64,000 nucleotides of DNA from Stramonita haemastoma. Lineage: Eukaryota; Mollusca; Gastropoda; Neogastropoda; Muricidae. The DNA is taken from the NCBI GenBank assembly GCA_030674155.1, contig CM060334.1:16738322-16802321 (forward strand). The letters run 5' to 3'. The notes beneath the pieces were generated by a model, which was given only the letters and a program-made list of their open reading frames with translations, was not told the origin of the DNA and did no database searches. Positions 34,146 through 45,784 of the stretch are shown piece after piece. The translations under genes were made by a program, and so were the position numbers. Numbering within the stretch: the first letter of the stretch is position 1; each line of letters begins with the position of its first letter.

Positions 34146-34884
34146 ATATTATGTTGTGGTTGACAAAAATAAAAGAAGGAATGAAAGAGGGGGGGACCGA
34201 CTCGGCCGTTCAATCTTTGCCAACATTGAGAAAAGACGAATTTCGACTCTTCTTTTGTGTGTGTTTTTGTTTGTTGCGTTTGGGAGGGGGGGGGGGGGGT
34301 TGACATCAGCTGCAAAGATATGTTGACAGGATTTTCTTTTTTAATATCTTTCTCTTTGTATGTTTTTTTTTCAAGATTACAAACGAATAAAGATTAGCTG
34401 CATATTTTCAAACCCATGTGTGGTTTGTTTCAGGATATAGCATCACTGCTAAAAGGCAGCTCCTTTTAATTAAAGATTAGAAACATTCTACAAATAGGGA
34501 AAAAATATCTATGCTCTTTTGGACATTTTCAGAGCAGTTTTGATAAATCAAAATTTGATCTTTTACAAAGAAAAACTCTCTAGAACAAATGAAAACAAAA
34601 AGAGAGTGGGGGAGAGGACATGATTATTGAAAATATTTCCCAGTCAAAAGATCAGGAAGAAATTCAATAAATCAAATGTCAACCATCATTCTCCCCATCA
34701 CCCGCCCACCACCTTCTTCGTCTCTGGTTTTCTTTCCCCGCCGTTATCCGTGTTTGCCTTCGTTATTTCAAAACAAGAAACCGCCTCTACCACCTCCAAC
34801 AACAACTACAACAAAAAACGAGGAAAAAATAGTAGTGTGTAATGTCAAAGAGACTTCTTTTTTCGAAGTATTGACAGCAACATA
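34146..34884. other. Spacer between copy 1 of the unit and its tandem array
   Basis: Contains a G run near 34288-34300 and AT-rich non-coding sequence. No gene is recognised. Confidence 0.4.
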
Positions 34885-35690
34885 AAGCTCTGCATGTTCC
34901 CTAATTCATCTTACGCTGATGATCTCACGGGTCGTTTCTACAGACTAAAAAAGCAACAAAGCTATGTTCCCTTTTACATCTTACGTTGATAAAATCACGG
35001 ACCATTTCTACAGACTAAAAAGCAACATAGTTTATGTTCCCTTTTGCATCTTACGCTGGGGATCTCACGGTCATTTCTACAGACTAAAAAAGCAACATAG
35101 CTATATGTTCCCTTATGCATCTTCCGTTGACAATATCACGGGTCATTTCTACAGACTAAAAAAGCAACATAGCAACATGAATGTTCTCTTATACATTTTA
35201 CATTGATAATCTCATGAATTTCTCACAGCAACAATCATAGCAACATGTTCCCTCAGACATCTTACGCTGATAATCTCACGGATCATTTTCCTACAGACTA
35301 AAAAGCAACGTGGGTTCATGTTCCCTAATATCACGTTGATAATCCCACGGATCATTTCTACAGGTTAAAAAGCAGCATAGCTGCATGTTTCTCAATGCAT
35401 CTTACATTGATAATCTCATGGATCATTTCTCACAAAGAAATCAACACAGCTACATGTTTCTCAGTACAGCTTACGTTTATTGTATCATGGATCATTTCTA
35501 CACACTAAAAAGAAGCATTGCAACTTGTTCACTAATACATCTTACGCAGATGATCTCACGGATCATTTCTTACAGACTAAAAAGCAGCATAGCAACATGT
35601 ATGATCTAATACATCTTACTCTAATAGCCTCACGGATCATTTCTGCAGGCTAATAAACACAGCATGTGCAATGTTTTGGCATCTGTAGTT
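34885..35690 (+). repeat. ~71-bp tandem array, about 11 units
   Basis: Units contain TCTTACGCTGATAATCTCAC, GGATCATTTCTACAG and ACTAAAAAGCAACATAG. Near 34.93-35.15 kb they are spaced about 70-72 bp. Translation gives a loosely repeated 24-residue word, for example DNITGHFYRLKKQHSYMFP, but frames break between units. The unit aligns with the second half of the coding-like unit (CTGATAACTTCAGAGGTCAT at 37.9 kb), and the last array unit ends with the same AACACAGCATGTGCAATG tail, so the array probably arose from a copy of that unit. Confidence 0.75.
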
Positions 35691-35849
35691 ATCCGGCCTC
35701 TCCCTTTGAGCTTTTAGTAAATTTTCAACTGGGAAGTCAAAAGAGAAGGGAGGGGTGAACAGAAAGAGGAAAAGGGTAGGATGTGGAGGAGTTATGGTTA
35801 TGTCATACTGTTCTGTTGTTAATGACTGCACTCCTTTTGTTGTTGCTTT

Positions 35850-35850
35850 T

Positions 35851-35943
<93 letters not shown>

Positions 35944-35962
35944 CCTCCCTCCCTCCCTCCTC
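35850..35962. repeat. (CT)n microsatellite ending in (CCCT)n
   Basis: CT dinucleotide for about 90 bp followed by four CCCT units. Confidence 0.95.
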
Positions 35963-36123
35963 CCCCCTCTTTTCCTACTTCTTTTTAGGTTTTAGGGTCG
36001 TTTTTGTTTTACTATTTTTGGTTACACCCTGCTTCCGTCTAGTTTTTCCTCCGCTCAACTGATCTCCCGACTCCCTAGTCTTCTCCATGCCTTGGCCCTG
36101 AAACTCCACTTTCCTTCGAGCGT

Positions 36124-36404
36124 TATTTATTTATTTATTCTTTTATATCGAGGATAATGGAATAAGCACTCATGTGCTTTTTTGCATCCTGTCCCCGTGT
36201 GTGTGCAGTTTTCTAGATCTTGTCATCTGCTCCCACCGGCACACAATGGCCTACTCTTCCGAAAAGCGTTACAGGATTTAACGTGTGTGCAAGTTCTGCG
36301 TGCGTTCGTACACGGGGCCTCAGTTTACAGTCTCATCCGAAGGACTGCTTTTTTTGTTGTTGGTTTGTTTGTTTTTTTTGGGGGGGTGGAGTCAACACTG
36401 ATGT
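36124..36404 (-). mobile_element. SINE family 1, 5'-truncated, minus strand
   Basis: The reverse complement shows CTAACATCAGTGTTGACTCC, CCTTCGGATGAGACTG, CGAACGCACGCAGAA, TTTTCGGAAGAGTAGGCCAT and GCACATGAGTGCTTATTCC, then TCGATATAAAAG and an AATA run (36124-36139). The tRNA head is missing and a G/T-rich segment interrupts the body near 36350-36380. It abuts the plus-strand copy head to head. Confidence 0.75.
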
Positions 36405-36714
36405 TAGTGGTGGTTAGAGCTTGCCTCGCAATCTGACAACCCGGGTTCATCGAGCCACCGCCGAAACGTTCGTTCAAGGGGATTAATTTTTTCTCCTTGA
36501 CTTAACATCAGTACCGGCTCCACTCACCTGAAAGTCCGGATGAGACTACAAACCGAGGCCCCATGTGCGAACGCACGCAAGGACACCTTGCATACGTTAT
36601 AATCCTGTTCCGATGAGTAGGACATTAGTACCGGTAGGAACAGATGGTAGAAATTTGCATAAGCGGATGCACACGGGGACTGGATGTAAAAAAAAAAAAA
36701 AAAAAAAAAAAAAC
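36405..36714 (+). mobile_element. SINE family 1, plus strand
   Basis: A-box region TAGTGGTGGTTAGAGC (36405-36420), B-box-like GGGTTCATCGAG (about 36443), then the family body CTTAACATCAGTACCGGCTC, AAAGTCCGGATGAGACTA and GCGAACGCACGCAAGG. It ends GGGACTGGATG plus a 25-base A run. Confidence 0.8.
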
Positions 36715-36799
36715 GCATGCTCTGATCTTGTTCCGCCTATAGAGGAGACTGGCAGTGCAAAACAATAGATCTTTCACGTGAAATTAGTGCCGCAAAGAT

Positions 36800-36850
36800 C
36801 GGTCGGTTTCCAGAACACTGATGAGATCCCAGTGATGGCTGTAGGGCTTG
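36800..36850 (+). repeat. Coding-like unit, partial copy
   Basis: GGTTTCCAGAACACTGATGA then GATCCCAGTGATGGCTG resembles the start of the unit (GTTTCCAAGACGCTGAAGAC at 39.0 kb). Homology is not visible beyond about 36850. Confidence 0.35.
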
Positions 36851-37561
36851 TTTAGTGGTGGTGGGTTTGATTTGGTGTTTTTTTTCCAGCCAGTAATTAA
36901 AATAGAAAGAAGGAAAGCAATATGTTGTGACAGAATGCTTGCGGTTTAATCAGTCTTGCGCGAATGTATTGTCTGGTGGTGATTAATAAAGAATTGGCGG
37001 TAGCAGGAACGGAAAAAAAACGTTGCTTTCTTTGTTTAATCTGTTTAAACTCCTGGCAATTGGGAAAATAAGGGGAATGGGGGCGAGAGGATACAAGGAG
37101 GAAAACCTTTGCTGTTTCCATCCTTTGTTATTATTCTATTTCTTATTCGAATGGTATGCCGCTTTCGCTCCTGCTGCTTATGATCTATTTTGACATATCT
37201 TTCTTTCCCTCTTATACTCTTTTTTTTCCCCATGCGGGCTGTTTGTTCGGGTTTGGACGTTTGGTTTGGAGTTGGGTTTTTTTGTGTTTATTGTTGCTGT
37301 TTTTTTGGTGAGGGGAGGATTGTTGTGGGTTGTTTGGGGGGGGGGGGGGGGGGGGGGGCTAGTGTTAGTGAAGATGGGAGGGGGTGTTCAGTTGGCTGAG
37401 ATTTTGTGCATTGTGTCTTAACACACCTCTACGAATTGCTTTCTCCCCTAGTCTTTTCTTTCCTTGCTTTTGTTGTTGGTCGTGTCTTTCCTCCCCCCCC
37501 CCCTCCCCCCTTTTTTTGACCGTATGTACTATGTTCCTCCAGATCTGCTTCCACTTTCTCG

Positions 37562-37594
<33 letters not shown>

Positions 37595-37789
37595 TTTTTT
37601 TTTTTATAAATCAAAATCACAAACGAACTTGTAGTGTGTGTGTTCATTGTTTACGACCATTGTGTATTTACAATGACAGCTTGTAAGACTAGAATTTGGC
37701 TTAAAATCTTGGCCCTTTGGGTACTGAAAACTTGTCATTCGTTTGCTCTTCTTTGTTCCATTTCTAAAGAAAAATGAAATTCGGAGACA
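36851..37789. other. Non-coding spacer with 23-base G and 33-base C runs
   Basis: G run at 37336-37358 and C run at 37562-37594, the longest homopolymer C in the window. Pro- and Gly-rich frames across them are artefacts. No gene. Confidence 0.55.
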
Positions 37790-37960
37790 GCCTTTGACCA
37801 TAACGTGACTGTCTTGAAGGCAAGTCTGGTTTGGGTGTTTTTTTCAGACCACTGAAGGCAATCCAGCTACAGGTTATATGTTCTTCCCAGATAAATCATA
37901 TTCTGATAACTTCAGAGGTCATTTGTTCCGTCCTGTAAATACAGCACGTGCAGTACGTTG
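37790..37960 (+). repeat. Coding-like dispersed unit, copy 2
   Basis: Frame FQTTEGNPATGYMFFPDKSY then SDNFRGHLFRPVNTARAV is open for this unit and aligns with copy 1 (IEDGPVTGDI..DESCAGSFSG). Upstream GACCATAACGTGACTGTC matches GACCATAAATATGGGTGTC at copy 3. Confidence 0.5.
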
Positions 37961-38220
37961 TAAAAAGAAGAAAAAAGAAAAGAAGGGGAACGGAAAGGGG
38001 AGAATGTTATCCCCCCCCCCCCCATTTTTTTCTTACGCTTCTTTGCTTCATCTCTGTGCTTTTGTGTACTTTTTTCTTCTCTCCACTTGTATACTTTTTG
38101 TGTACGTTTTTGCTATTACTTCTAGTTGATATGCTTTTTTCTTCTGCTTTCACTTTTCTCTACCTGCTCGTTTCCTTATAATTTTGTTTAAACTTGTGTT
38201 TGTCCGACTATTTTTTTTAA

Positions 38221-38221
<1 letters not shown>

Positions 38222-38280
<59 letters not shown>

Positions 38281-38301
38281 CTCTCCTCTCTCTCTCTCTC
38301 T

Positions 38302-38338
<37 letters not shown>

Positions 38339-38360
38339 CCCTCCCTCTCTCTCCCTTCCC
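38222..38360. repeat. (CT)n microsatellite
   Basis: CT dinucleotides with CCCT interruptions. The surrounding 37961-38221 is T-rich non-coding sequence with a C run near 38010. Confidence 0.95.
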
Positions 38361-38453
38361 CCACATCCATCACTCCCTCCTCTCACACATTCTTCGCCCT
38401 GTTTTCTGTTAACAAAGCTATAAACTTTAATGGGAAAAAAGGCGGTATTAACT

Positions 38454-38628
38454 CAGAAAATTAGTTTATGTCAGGGTTATTGCATTTGCCAGATTGATTT
38501 GTAGTTTTGTAAATGGGAAAAGACTTCTAACTGATCGTTCTTTATCCTGAAGAAAGCAACAAAGTTATATTAGTGCAGAAAATAGTTTATGTATGTCAGG
38601 GTTATTGCATTTGCTGGATTTAGATTGT
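38454..38628. repeat. Two-copy direct repeat, ~121-bp spacing
   Basis: CAGAAAAT(T)AGTTTATG is followed by TCAGGGTTATTGCATTTGC at both 38455 and 38575. Divergence is low over about 45 bp and the intervening sequence is not repeated. Following sequence to 38984 is non-coding. Confidence 0.65.
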
Positions 38629-38984
38629 TTTGTAAGCGTGGAAATTTCTCCCCAATTTTTTCTTCTCCTGAAGAAGACGTCTTTAGTCAAAGATTCATTT
38701 CTGCTATGTTGATGAGATTGCATGGAGATTGCTTTGGGAACATAAAACGTCGAAGACACTCTGTTAAGAGGGAGAAGGAGGAGGGGTATTTTGATTTTTG
38801 TTTGGTTAAAAAAACTTTTTGTTGGCTTATAGTTCTGGAAGTTACTGTCCTCATGCACTTACTGGAAACAACAAAAAGTTTTTGGTCAAATAAAAAGTAT
38901 TTTTATTCACTCGACTGTTCATTCACTCATTCATTCATTCTTTGCATTCTACCTCCCTTTTTTTCATAAAGGAGATGGTCTTAA

Positions 38985-39155
38985 GATGGTCTGACCATAA
39001 ATATGGGTGTCGCGGAGATCTGTTTCCAAGACGCTGAAGACAACCCAGCTACGGATAATATCTGTTTTATTCCCTGATAAACCATGTTCTGGAAACATCC
39101 AGGTCATTAGTTCAGTCCTGTAAATTCTGCACGTGCAATATTCTGTGAAAACAAG
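38985..39155 (+). repeat. Coding-like dispersed unit, copy 3 (frame-broken)
   Basis: DNA matches copies 1 and 2: GTCGCGGAGATCTGTTTCC, GCTGAAGACAACCCAGCTAC, CTGATAAACCATGTTCTGG and TTCAGTCCTGTAAATTCTGC. The protein frame needs at least two single-base shifts (QDAEDNPATDNICF, then FSPVNSARA), so this copy does not encode. Confidence 0.5.
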
Positions 39156-39669
39156 CTCACAGTTTAATCTCTTCTACGTTTGAGCTTCTCGTGAGTTTAA
39201 ACAACGCACGCACGCCACCCCCCCCCCCCCCCCACCACACCCACCACACACACACACACACTCACACGCGCCTGCTCGCACCACCAATATATTTTTTTTA
39301 ATGTAAAGAGGGGGTGGATTGGGGCAGGGCAAAAACAAATCTTATTTATAACTTTTTGGTTTTTACTGTAAACTTGTTGTTAGTGTTCTTCCTGAACTTT
39401 CTTTTTTTTTTTTCTTTGTTGTGTTTTTTTTTTCTGTTCTTCCCTCATCTTTTTTTAAATTTCTGTTTTGCATACCCTCCTCCCCCGTGTTTACACCTCC
39501 TTTTTTGGTTTCTCTGTTTGCATTTCTGAATTTATCTTTTTTTTCTCTCTGTGCTTGTCCACTTGGCATTTGGGTTGTTTATTTGAGAAGGGGGGGGGGG
39601 ATTTTACACCATTCCCCCCTTCTAGAAGAGGGCATCTTTTGATCTAAAATCGTGAGCTGCTTTTAAGGA
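39156..39669. other. Spacer with C and CA runs
   Basis: C run near 39219-39234, CA dinucleotides to 39265, T-rich low-complexity sequence and a G run near 39590. No gene. Confidence 0.55.
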
Positions 39670-39785
39670 AAAGTTTTTCACACATACACAGAGTTAAACA
39701 CTGTTCCGCTTTTCGTAAGAGTAGGCCATTGTGTGCCGATGGGAACAGATAACATTTACAAAACTGCATACACATATATAAATCA
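39670..39785 (+). mobile_element. SINE family 1, 3' fragment
   Basis: Only the 3' body is present: CTTTTCGTAAGAGTAGGCCA, TTGTGTGCCGATGGGAACAG and AAAACTGCATACACA. The tRNA head and tail are lacking. Confidence 0.7.
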
Positions 39786-40151
39786 AGGATTCTTCTCATT
39801 AAAAATGATCGTTTTTCCCTTTCCCTGATCATCTTTCCTGGAGAAACATTTCAACCTGACCCCCCTAGGAATAGTACTATCGTGGGGAGGGGGGGGGGGG
39901 GTAGAAGTATTCTTTAAAAAAAAAGAAGAAAGAAAAAAAGAGGGCCATTGGGAAATATTACTACACATGAATGAAAAAACATTTTTAGTTTTGAGTAAAT
40001 AGATCTAATCTTAGGTTTTCACTTTGTGTGTACTTTTATTGTCCAGTGACATGACAGCCCTGGTTTGGTTTCCACACCATGCTCCACTGGGCCTTTGCAT
40101 CTGTCCTTCCCTCCCCGCTCTTCTCACGCCTGCCTTGAGATGACTTCTCCA
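39786..40151. other. Unrecognised spacer
   Basis: Contains a G run near 39889-39901 and non-coding sequence. Confidence 0.4.
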
Positions 40152-40452
40152 CGTGGCTTGCATGTATGTATGCACAGACAGACAGACAAAACGTGATAGA
40201 TCGATAGATAGATCGATAGATAGATCGATTGAAATGTTAGTGGGAGGGTGGATGCATGTTGACTTAACGTGGCTTGCATGTATGTTCAGACAGATAGATG
40301 GGTAGATAGATCAATAGAGATAGATAGATTGATATGTTAGTGGGAGGGTGGATGGATGCTGATTTCTTGACATGGCTTGCATGTATGTATGTATAGACAG
40401 ACAGACAGACTGATTGATTGATATGTTAGTGGGAGGGTGGATGGATGTTTGG
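40152..40452. repeat. Minisatellite, three ~110-bp units
   Basis: Each unit starts CGTGGCTTGCATGTATGT (first CACGTGG), contains GACAGACA or GATAGATA microsatellite of varying length, and ends TGTTAGTGGGAGGGTGGATG. Units begin near 40152, 40268 and 40372. Confidence 0.85.
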
Positions 40453-40782
40453 ATGGGTAGATAGGAAGTCATAGAAATATGATTTCAGACTGAAGATTTG
40501 GCTTTTAATGATAATCCTTTGTCATTTAGTGTGCAGTATTCAGCTTTGTGGGTGGTTATGGTGTCTTTGTATGTATGAATCTAGTTTAAGTTTAATGTTT
40601 TACATTATTTTTATTTTGAATGTTGCAAAGCAAAACTTAGAAAAGGTTCAAGTAAGTGTTCAGACTGTTATTTTTGGATCTAGATAACACAAGAGCGTTT
40701 ACATACAGAATATTGCCTGAAAGAAGAGACAAGTGTAATTTTAAAAAGCATGCTTTTGTTGGGTGTTTCCTAGTTTAACACC

Positions 40783-41005
40783 ATGAGTGTCACTAGAATG
40801 TGTACTCTCACTCATTCCACCTGGGAGTCACTTTGACATTGTTAGTACACACTGGATGAGAAGTTTGGGTGTGAGTCTTATCAAGTACTTCACCTTATCT
40901 GCAGCCATACTCCGACTTCAGAGGATTTATCCCCTTTTAAAGGAGAGTGCACGTGGAGAGCTTGTCATGGCTGGAGACAATCCCCACTGTATAACATTTT
41001 ACAAC
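40783..41005. repeat. Dispersed repeat D, copy 1
   Basis: CTCACTCATTCCACCTGGGA, GTACACACTGGATGAGAAGT and a CCATACTCC(G/A)ACTTCA block recur in the same order at 45785-46012. The 76-codon frame here is not preserved in the second copy. Family not recognised. Confidence 0.65.
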
Positions 41006-41571
41006 TTAAGATTTTAATGTCTCAGCTGAATTGATAAAGCTTTCAGCCTGTGGAAAAAAGCATGATTCCAAATAGATTCTAAAAGATATAGTGGGGGGGG
41101 GGGGGGACATTATCTTCAGTAGACATCATAATGTTTTACTTACAACTTTGAAGGATTAAACAAAAGGGGGGGGGGATAATTTGTAAAAGAAGTTTAAAGA
41201 GGGAAAAAAAAGCAATGTGTGTGTGTTTATGTTTTCACTGTACCAACATTTCTGTACAGCAATTGAAGAAAATGTGATAAACATAAAAGCTAGACATTCT
41301 TTGTGGATAGATCTAGATAATTTGTATCCAACAAATTGAAATCACAAGTCTAGACAGTAAAGTCTACAGGTGTCAGTTTGTAAACTAATACTCCGATTTT
41401 GTTCCCAGATAAATCTTGCTGTCGCCCTATCTGGCAAGTGCTTTGCCCTGTAACTCCATGGGTAGACTCCAAAGGGGGGATGACTACATCCAGATCAGGA
41501 CTCCAGAATGCCCTTCTGCTGCTGTACTTAGACAACAAAGACCAAGAGTAAGCTTTGATATCAAGATTTGA

Positions 41572-41605
<34 letters not shown>

Positions 41606-42260
41606 TGCTCAGCCAGAACTCCAAAGTTAACCTATGGTGAGATGTTTTGCGTATACTACTGTTCCCCCCAACCCACCCACCATTAAGGTAGCCACATTCG
41701 GACTTCAGTAAAATGACATTTAATTAGTGAAAATAGTTTTAAGTCCAGTGGTTATGGTTTGCATTGTGACAACGATAACTCTGATTCTTATTCCAATTAT
41801 GCCATAAAGGAAGGGGGGGGGGGGGTCTTTTAAATTTTTGTGTATTTTTGAGGGGGGTAATGGGCTTGGCCTGGTTGGGCTTGCCCAAGTGACTGAAAAA
41901 ATCAGCGCATATGCCCTGAAGAAAATTGGAGAAGCTAGTTGTTCAGCTGTTTTGTTAAGGCAATGTAGGGTGAGTTGTGTTCTTTTGCAGATCCACAGTG
42001 GTTCATTGTAGGGATGTAGTTTCAGAGAGAATCTTGTTATGCTTGACCTGGTTCACCCCAAATTTATGTTGTATTGATTTTGATAGTGATGATGATTGTA
42101 GTGGTGGTGATTTGTGTTGTTATTTGTTCCTCGGCTGGAGCTCCGAGGTTCACAAATGGTGAGGTTTTGTGTATGTGATCATTTTTACCCACCATTAAGG
42201 TAGCTGCATTGTGACTTCAAGGTGGTGGTGATGATGTTAATCATAATGACAGAACCAAAA
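41006..42260. other. Non-coding spacer with a ~510-bp-spaced direct repeat
   Basis: CCCACCATTAAGGTAGC followed by a GACTTCA word occurs near 41676 and again near 42188. G runs lie at 41093-41106, 41167 and 41815, and a GT run at 41573-41600. No gene is supported. Confidence 0.5.
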
Positions 42261-45085
42261 AGAAAGGAAAAATAACCATGATAATTACTGTTGCAGTCGC
42301 TGCAGCTCGTCTTACTGTGACAGTGAATGACCCCAGCCATGGTTTCTTCTCTGCCTGTTTCCATGTCTCTGGTGAGTTTATTCAGTTTTTCAATAGAGCA
42401 GGTTTGGTTCATGTAGGAATCTCTTCTTTCATCAAGCAAGAAAATGATATGCATAGCTTCCCGAATAATATAATCAACACAGCGACAAAAAAAGTTGGAG
42501 GTTTATGTCATGCTCAAGTCCAACATCAGATTTCTATGATGACCAAGGAAAGGGGAAATGACAAAACAAGATAACAGCAGTAACATTCACAGATGGCAAA
42601 AAGATTTGTTCCCAAAATGACATGTCTATAGAAAAGGGGGGGGAAAAGGAAAAAAATCCTCGTACCTTTTGCTCTTCTACAAACACCTCTACCCACCCAC
42701 CTCTTAGAAAAAGGGCTTGGATGTTTGGGGGGTGGGGGTTTAATGCATTGCATTTTTTTTTTTTTTTTTACATTTTGCCCACACCGTGTTCATTATAGAA
42801 AGGCAGCTCAAAGTTCAGTGTGTCCTCCCTGCTATTTATGTGTAGATACTCTGTGTTGTTGCAGATGATTAAAACTTCAATGCCTTTCTGTGAAAAGGAA
42901 AACAGAAATAACTGATGAAAACTTCAATGTCTCTTTCTGAAGAAGAAGAAAAATGGGAACAAAAATATTATTATTAATCAAAACTTCCAACAGCAAAAAT
43001 GAGAACTCATTGCTGAAAAATTTAAGAGTTTTTTGTGTGTGGGTTTTTTTTTTTTGGGGGGGGGGGGAGGGGGGGGTTGTTGTTGTTTTTACATTTGATG
43101 GCTGTGAGATAGCTTTTGATATTTTTTATATTGCCCCGTTGTAGCAAACCTAAGGTAGATTGGGTTTTTCCCCATATTTTATCTATCATCATTAAAGAGG
43201 TTCTGTTCTTCACCTGTTATTGCAATTTGGAATGGAAAGCACTTTAAGAGCGGGTAGTTCCTAAAAAAAATAATAATAAAGTGGTGGTTTGAAATCACAA
43301 TCTGATTTTGCAACAGGTTTTGAACAAAGCTTTAATTATTAATAGTTTTTTTTTTTATAGCTACTGCTGTAGTAGGGTTGGTTGATGGGCAGTTCTGCAG
43401 AACCAGTAATGGTGTACCTGTAACACTGTCTATTTTAAAAGATTTCCAAGAAATGATTACTGCAGAAAATGGGATAATGGTGGTATAGGGTACAAATTTT
43501 AATACTTTTTTTCTGTGTCTATTCTGTTGTGACTGTTGTATGCTGAACATCTAAATTTGGAGTATGAACAGTTATTTTCTTAGACAGGCAAAAAAATCTG
43601 TCAAATTTTTTACACTTTGTTGATATCATTGGAGTAATGTTAGGAGTTAAACATGTATCAAATGTGGATTTTTTCTTTTGTTTTCTTCAGTAATGGGTTG
43701 AAATATAGTGATAGACTGACAAAATTCAGCTGTTCAGAAAGATGATTTGGGGGGGGGGGGGGGATGTCTATTTCCATACATCTTGATCTTACGATGATGA
43801 CTACAGTGTGTAGGGAATTGGTTCACCAGTTGCAATCTGAAGTGCATTCTGTCTTATTATTGTGATACCAGTATGGTAAAGAGTGAAGATGTCCTTTTTT
43901 CCAGAGAGAAAGTACAAAACAATTCTGAATCCCTTACAGTGGAAAAGTGGAAAGGAAGATTGAAATTGTTTTTGGTTTTATATTGATGTCTACTTTGATT
44001 AAAACTATTTCGCAGTACACAGAAACATCTCTGTAAGAAAACTGAGTTGTGTACAGATTTTTATGGAACTTCATGAAAATTATACTATTGTTGGGTATTA
44101 GAACAGTTAACTGTTTATACCTGTATTGCTTGGAGCTATGTTACTCCTAATATGACTGAACTTGCACCAGAATTGCATTTAAATTTTCATAAAATAATAT
44201 TCAGATGAAATAAATCAGTGTTAAACAGTATGGTTTCTGGCGAGACATTGAAGATTAATTTCATTTTGGGGGGGTCATTATTTGCCCCAATTTTGATGAA
44301 GCAAGGGGATATTTACTGATACTTAAGACAGAATCAAACACTAAAATCCACTGTTTACAAATTCAAACAACCGTTTGCTCCCTTGCCCAGTCCATATTTG
44401 ATGCTGGAATAATTTGACGTTGGGATGGTAATACACTCGTCTTTGTAAGAAAGCAAGAAGTTAGAGACACTAGACAGACATCCTCCCAGCATGCCAATCT
44501 CTTAGAACATGGTGATCTGGGTGCCAGTTTTTTCAAAGTCCTGTGTGTGCAGCCTCCAGTTAAGAATGACAGCAATGAGGAATCTGGCCATGAACAAAGT
44601 CTATAAAGAAACATTTTAGAAAAACCAAGTATACATGCAGACAGCTTTTAAAAAAAATGATAAAAAAAATTTACAGCATGGCATCTCTCACCATAGAAAG
44701 CTTTATGAACATTATACAGACTTTAAACACACAGATGCATTAGCCATGCACAAACTGCATTAATTATTGAAAGAGTAACCTGACATCCTCTGTATGTTTC
44801 AGATGCAGCTACTACTGTTCCTCAACAACAACAAAAAATCCTTCAGGTTTCCTTCACATCAAAAAAAATGTCATATAGAAGCCAGAATTCTGGTCATCTA
44901 AGACAAGACCCGCCACAGATTTTTCAAATTCCAGATTCAAGTGCACACCTTCTAAGAACCACCACCCTTTAAAGACTTGACATCCACCACTTCCACTTCA
45001 AGCCATTTGGACTGAATTGTGAAACAGAAATCAGACAGCCAACTGGTCTGCTGCACAATGCTCAAGTCATCCTCCAGCCCTGTAC
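42261..45085. other. Long stretch without recognisable features
   Basis: AT-rich sequence with G/T runs near 43045-43085 and 43748-43763. All frames are under 100 codons, without domain or convincing exon structure. It may be intronic or intergenic; nothing in the sequence decides this. Confidence 0.45.
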
Positions 45086-45207
45086 AAAGAACGCTGGATT
45101 TGTGGGTGCAACGCTGGATTTGTGGGTGCAATGCTGGATTAGTGGGTGCAACGCTGGATTTGGGATGCAACCCTGTATTCGTGGAATCAACACTGGATTC
45201 GTGGTTG
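45086..45207. repeat. 21-bp minisatellite, about five to six units
   Basis: Unit ACGCTGGATTTGTGGGTGCA recurs, first exact and then drifting (TAGTGGGTGCAACGC, CCTGTATTCGTGGAATCAA). Because the period is 21, one frame stays open as a seven-residue repeat, which is not evidence of a gene. Confidence 0.85.
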
Positions 45208-45379
45208 TAGGGACATCAAGCAAGTCTCCAAAATCTCCACAGGACTCTGATTGTGAAGGGCTTCTGCTTGCCTTGAAACAAGCGCAGCCAGACCAAGATA
45301 GAGCTCTACTACAAGGCTACTACCTACCTGGGTACAGTGTGTATGGGTATCTTATTGTTGCTGTTGCTATGTATGGTGA

Positions 45380-45765
45380 CGGGACAGCCTGGTAGTTAGT
45401 TTTGCACATTGTGCTCATGATTTGCTGACCCATGTTTTGATCCTGTTCAAAGTGATTTTTTTCCCTGGAGTTAATATCAGTGCCAACGCCACACCCCCAA
45501 AAGTCCTTTGGATGAGACTATAAACCAAGGTTCCATGTGCAAATACACGCAGAACATCTTGTACACATTATCTGTTCTACTTTTCGGAAGAGTATGCCAT
45601 TGTGTGCCAGTGAAAAATGCGTAATAAAATTTACAAGACCGATACACATGGGAACTGGATGTTTTAAAAAAAAAAAAAAATTAAGGCACATGAGTGCTTG
45701 CTCCATTATTGTCAAAATGAAAGATTTTTTTGTAATTACATAAGATAAATAAATAAATGTAGGTT
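45380..45765 (+). mobile_element. SINE family 1, old copy
   Basis: Degenerate head (CCTGGTAGTTAGTTTTGC, GACCCATGTTTTGATCC), then body AGTTAATATCAGTGCCAACG, AAAGTCCTTTGGATGAGACT, CTTTTCGGAAGAGTATGCCA and GGGAACTGGATG. A 15-base A run, AAGGCACATGAGTGCTTG and AAATAAATAAAT follow. Both RNA polymerase III boxes are damaged. Confidence 0.78.
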
Positions 45766-45784
45766 TGTGTACCTCAGATTAACA

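Noticed and set aside
41409..41547. Possible internal exon (TTTTGTTCCCAG acceptor, AAGA/GTAAGC donor, open frame with CCRPIWQVLCPVTPW)
   Set aside because: Signals of this strength occur often by chance. No neighbouring exon in a compatible phase was found and the peptide matches no known domain.
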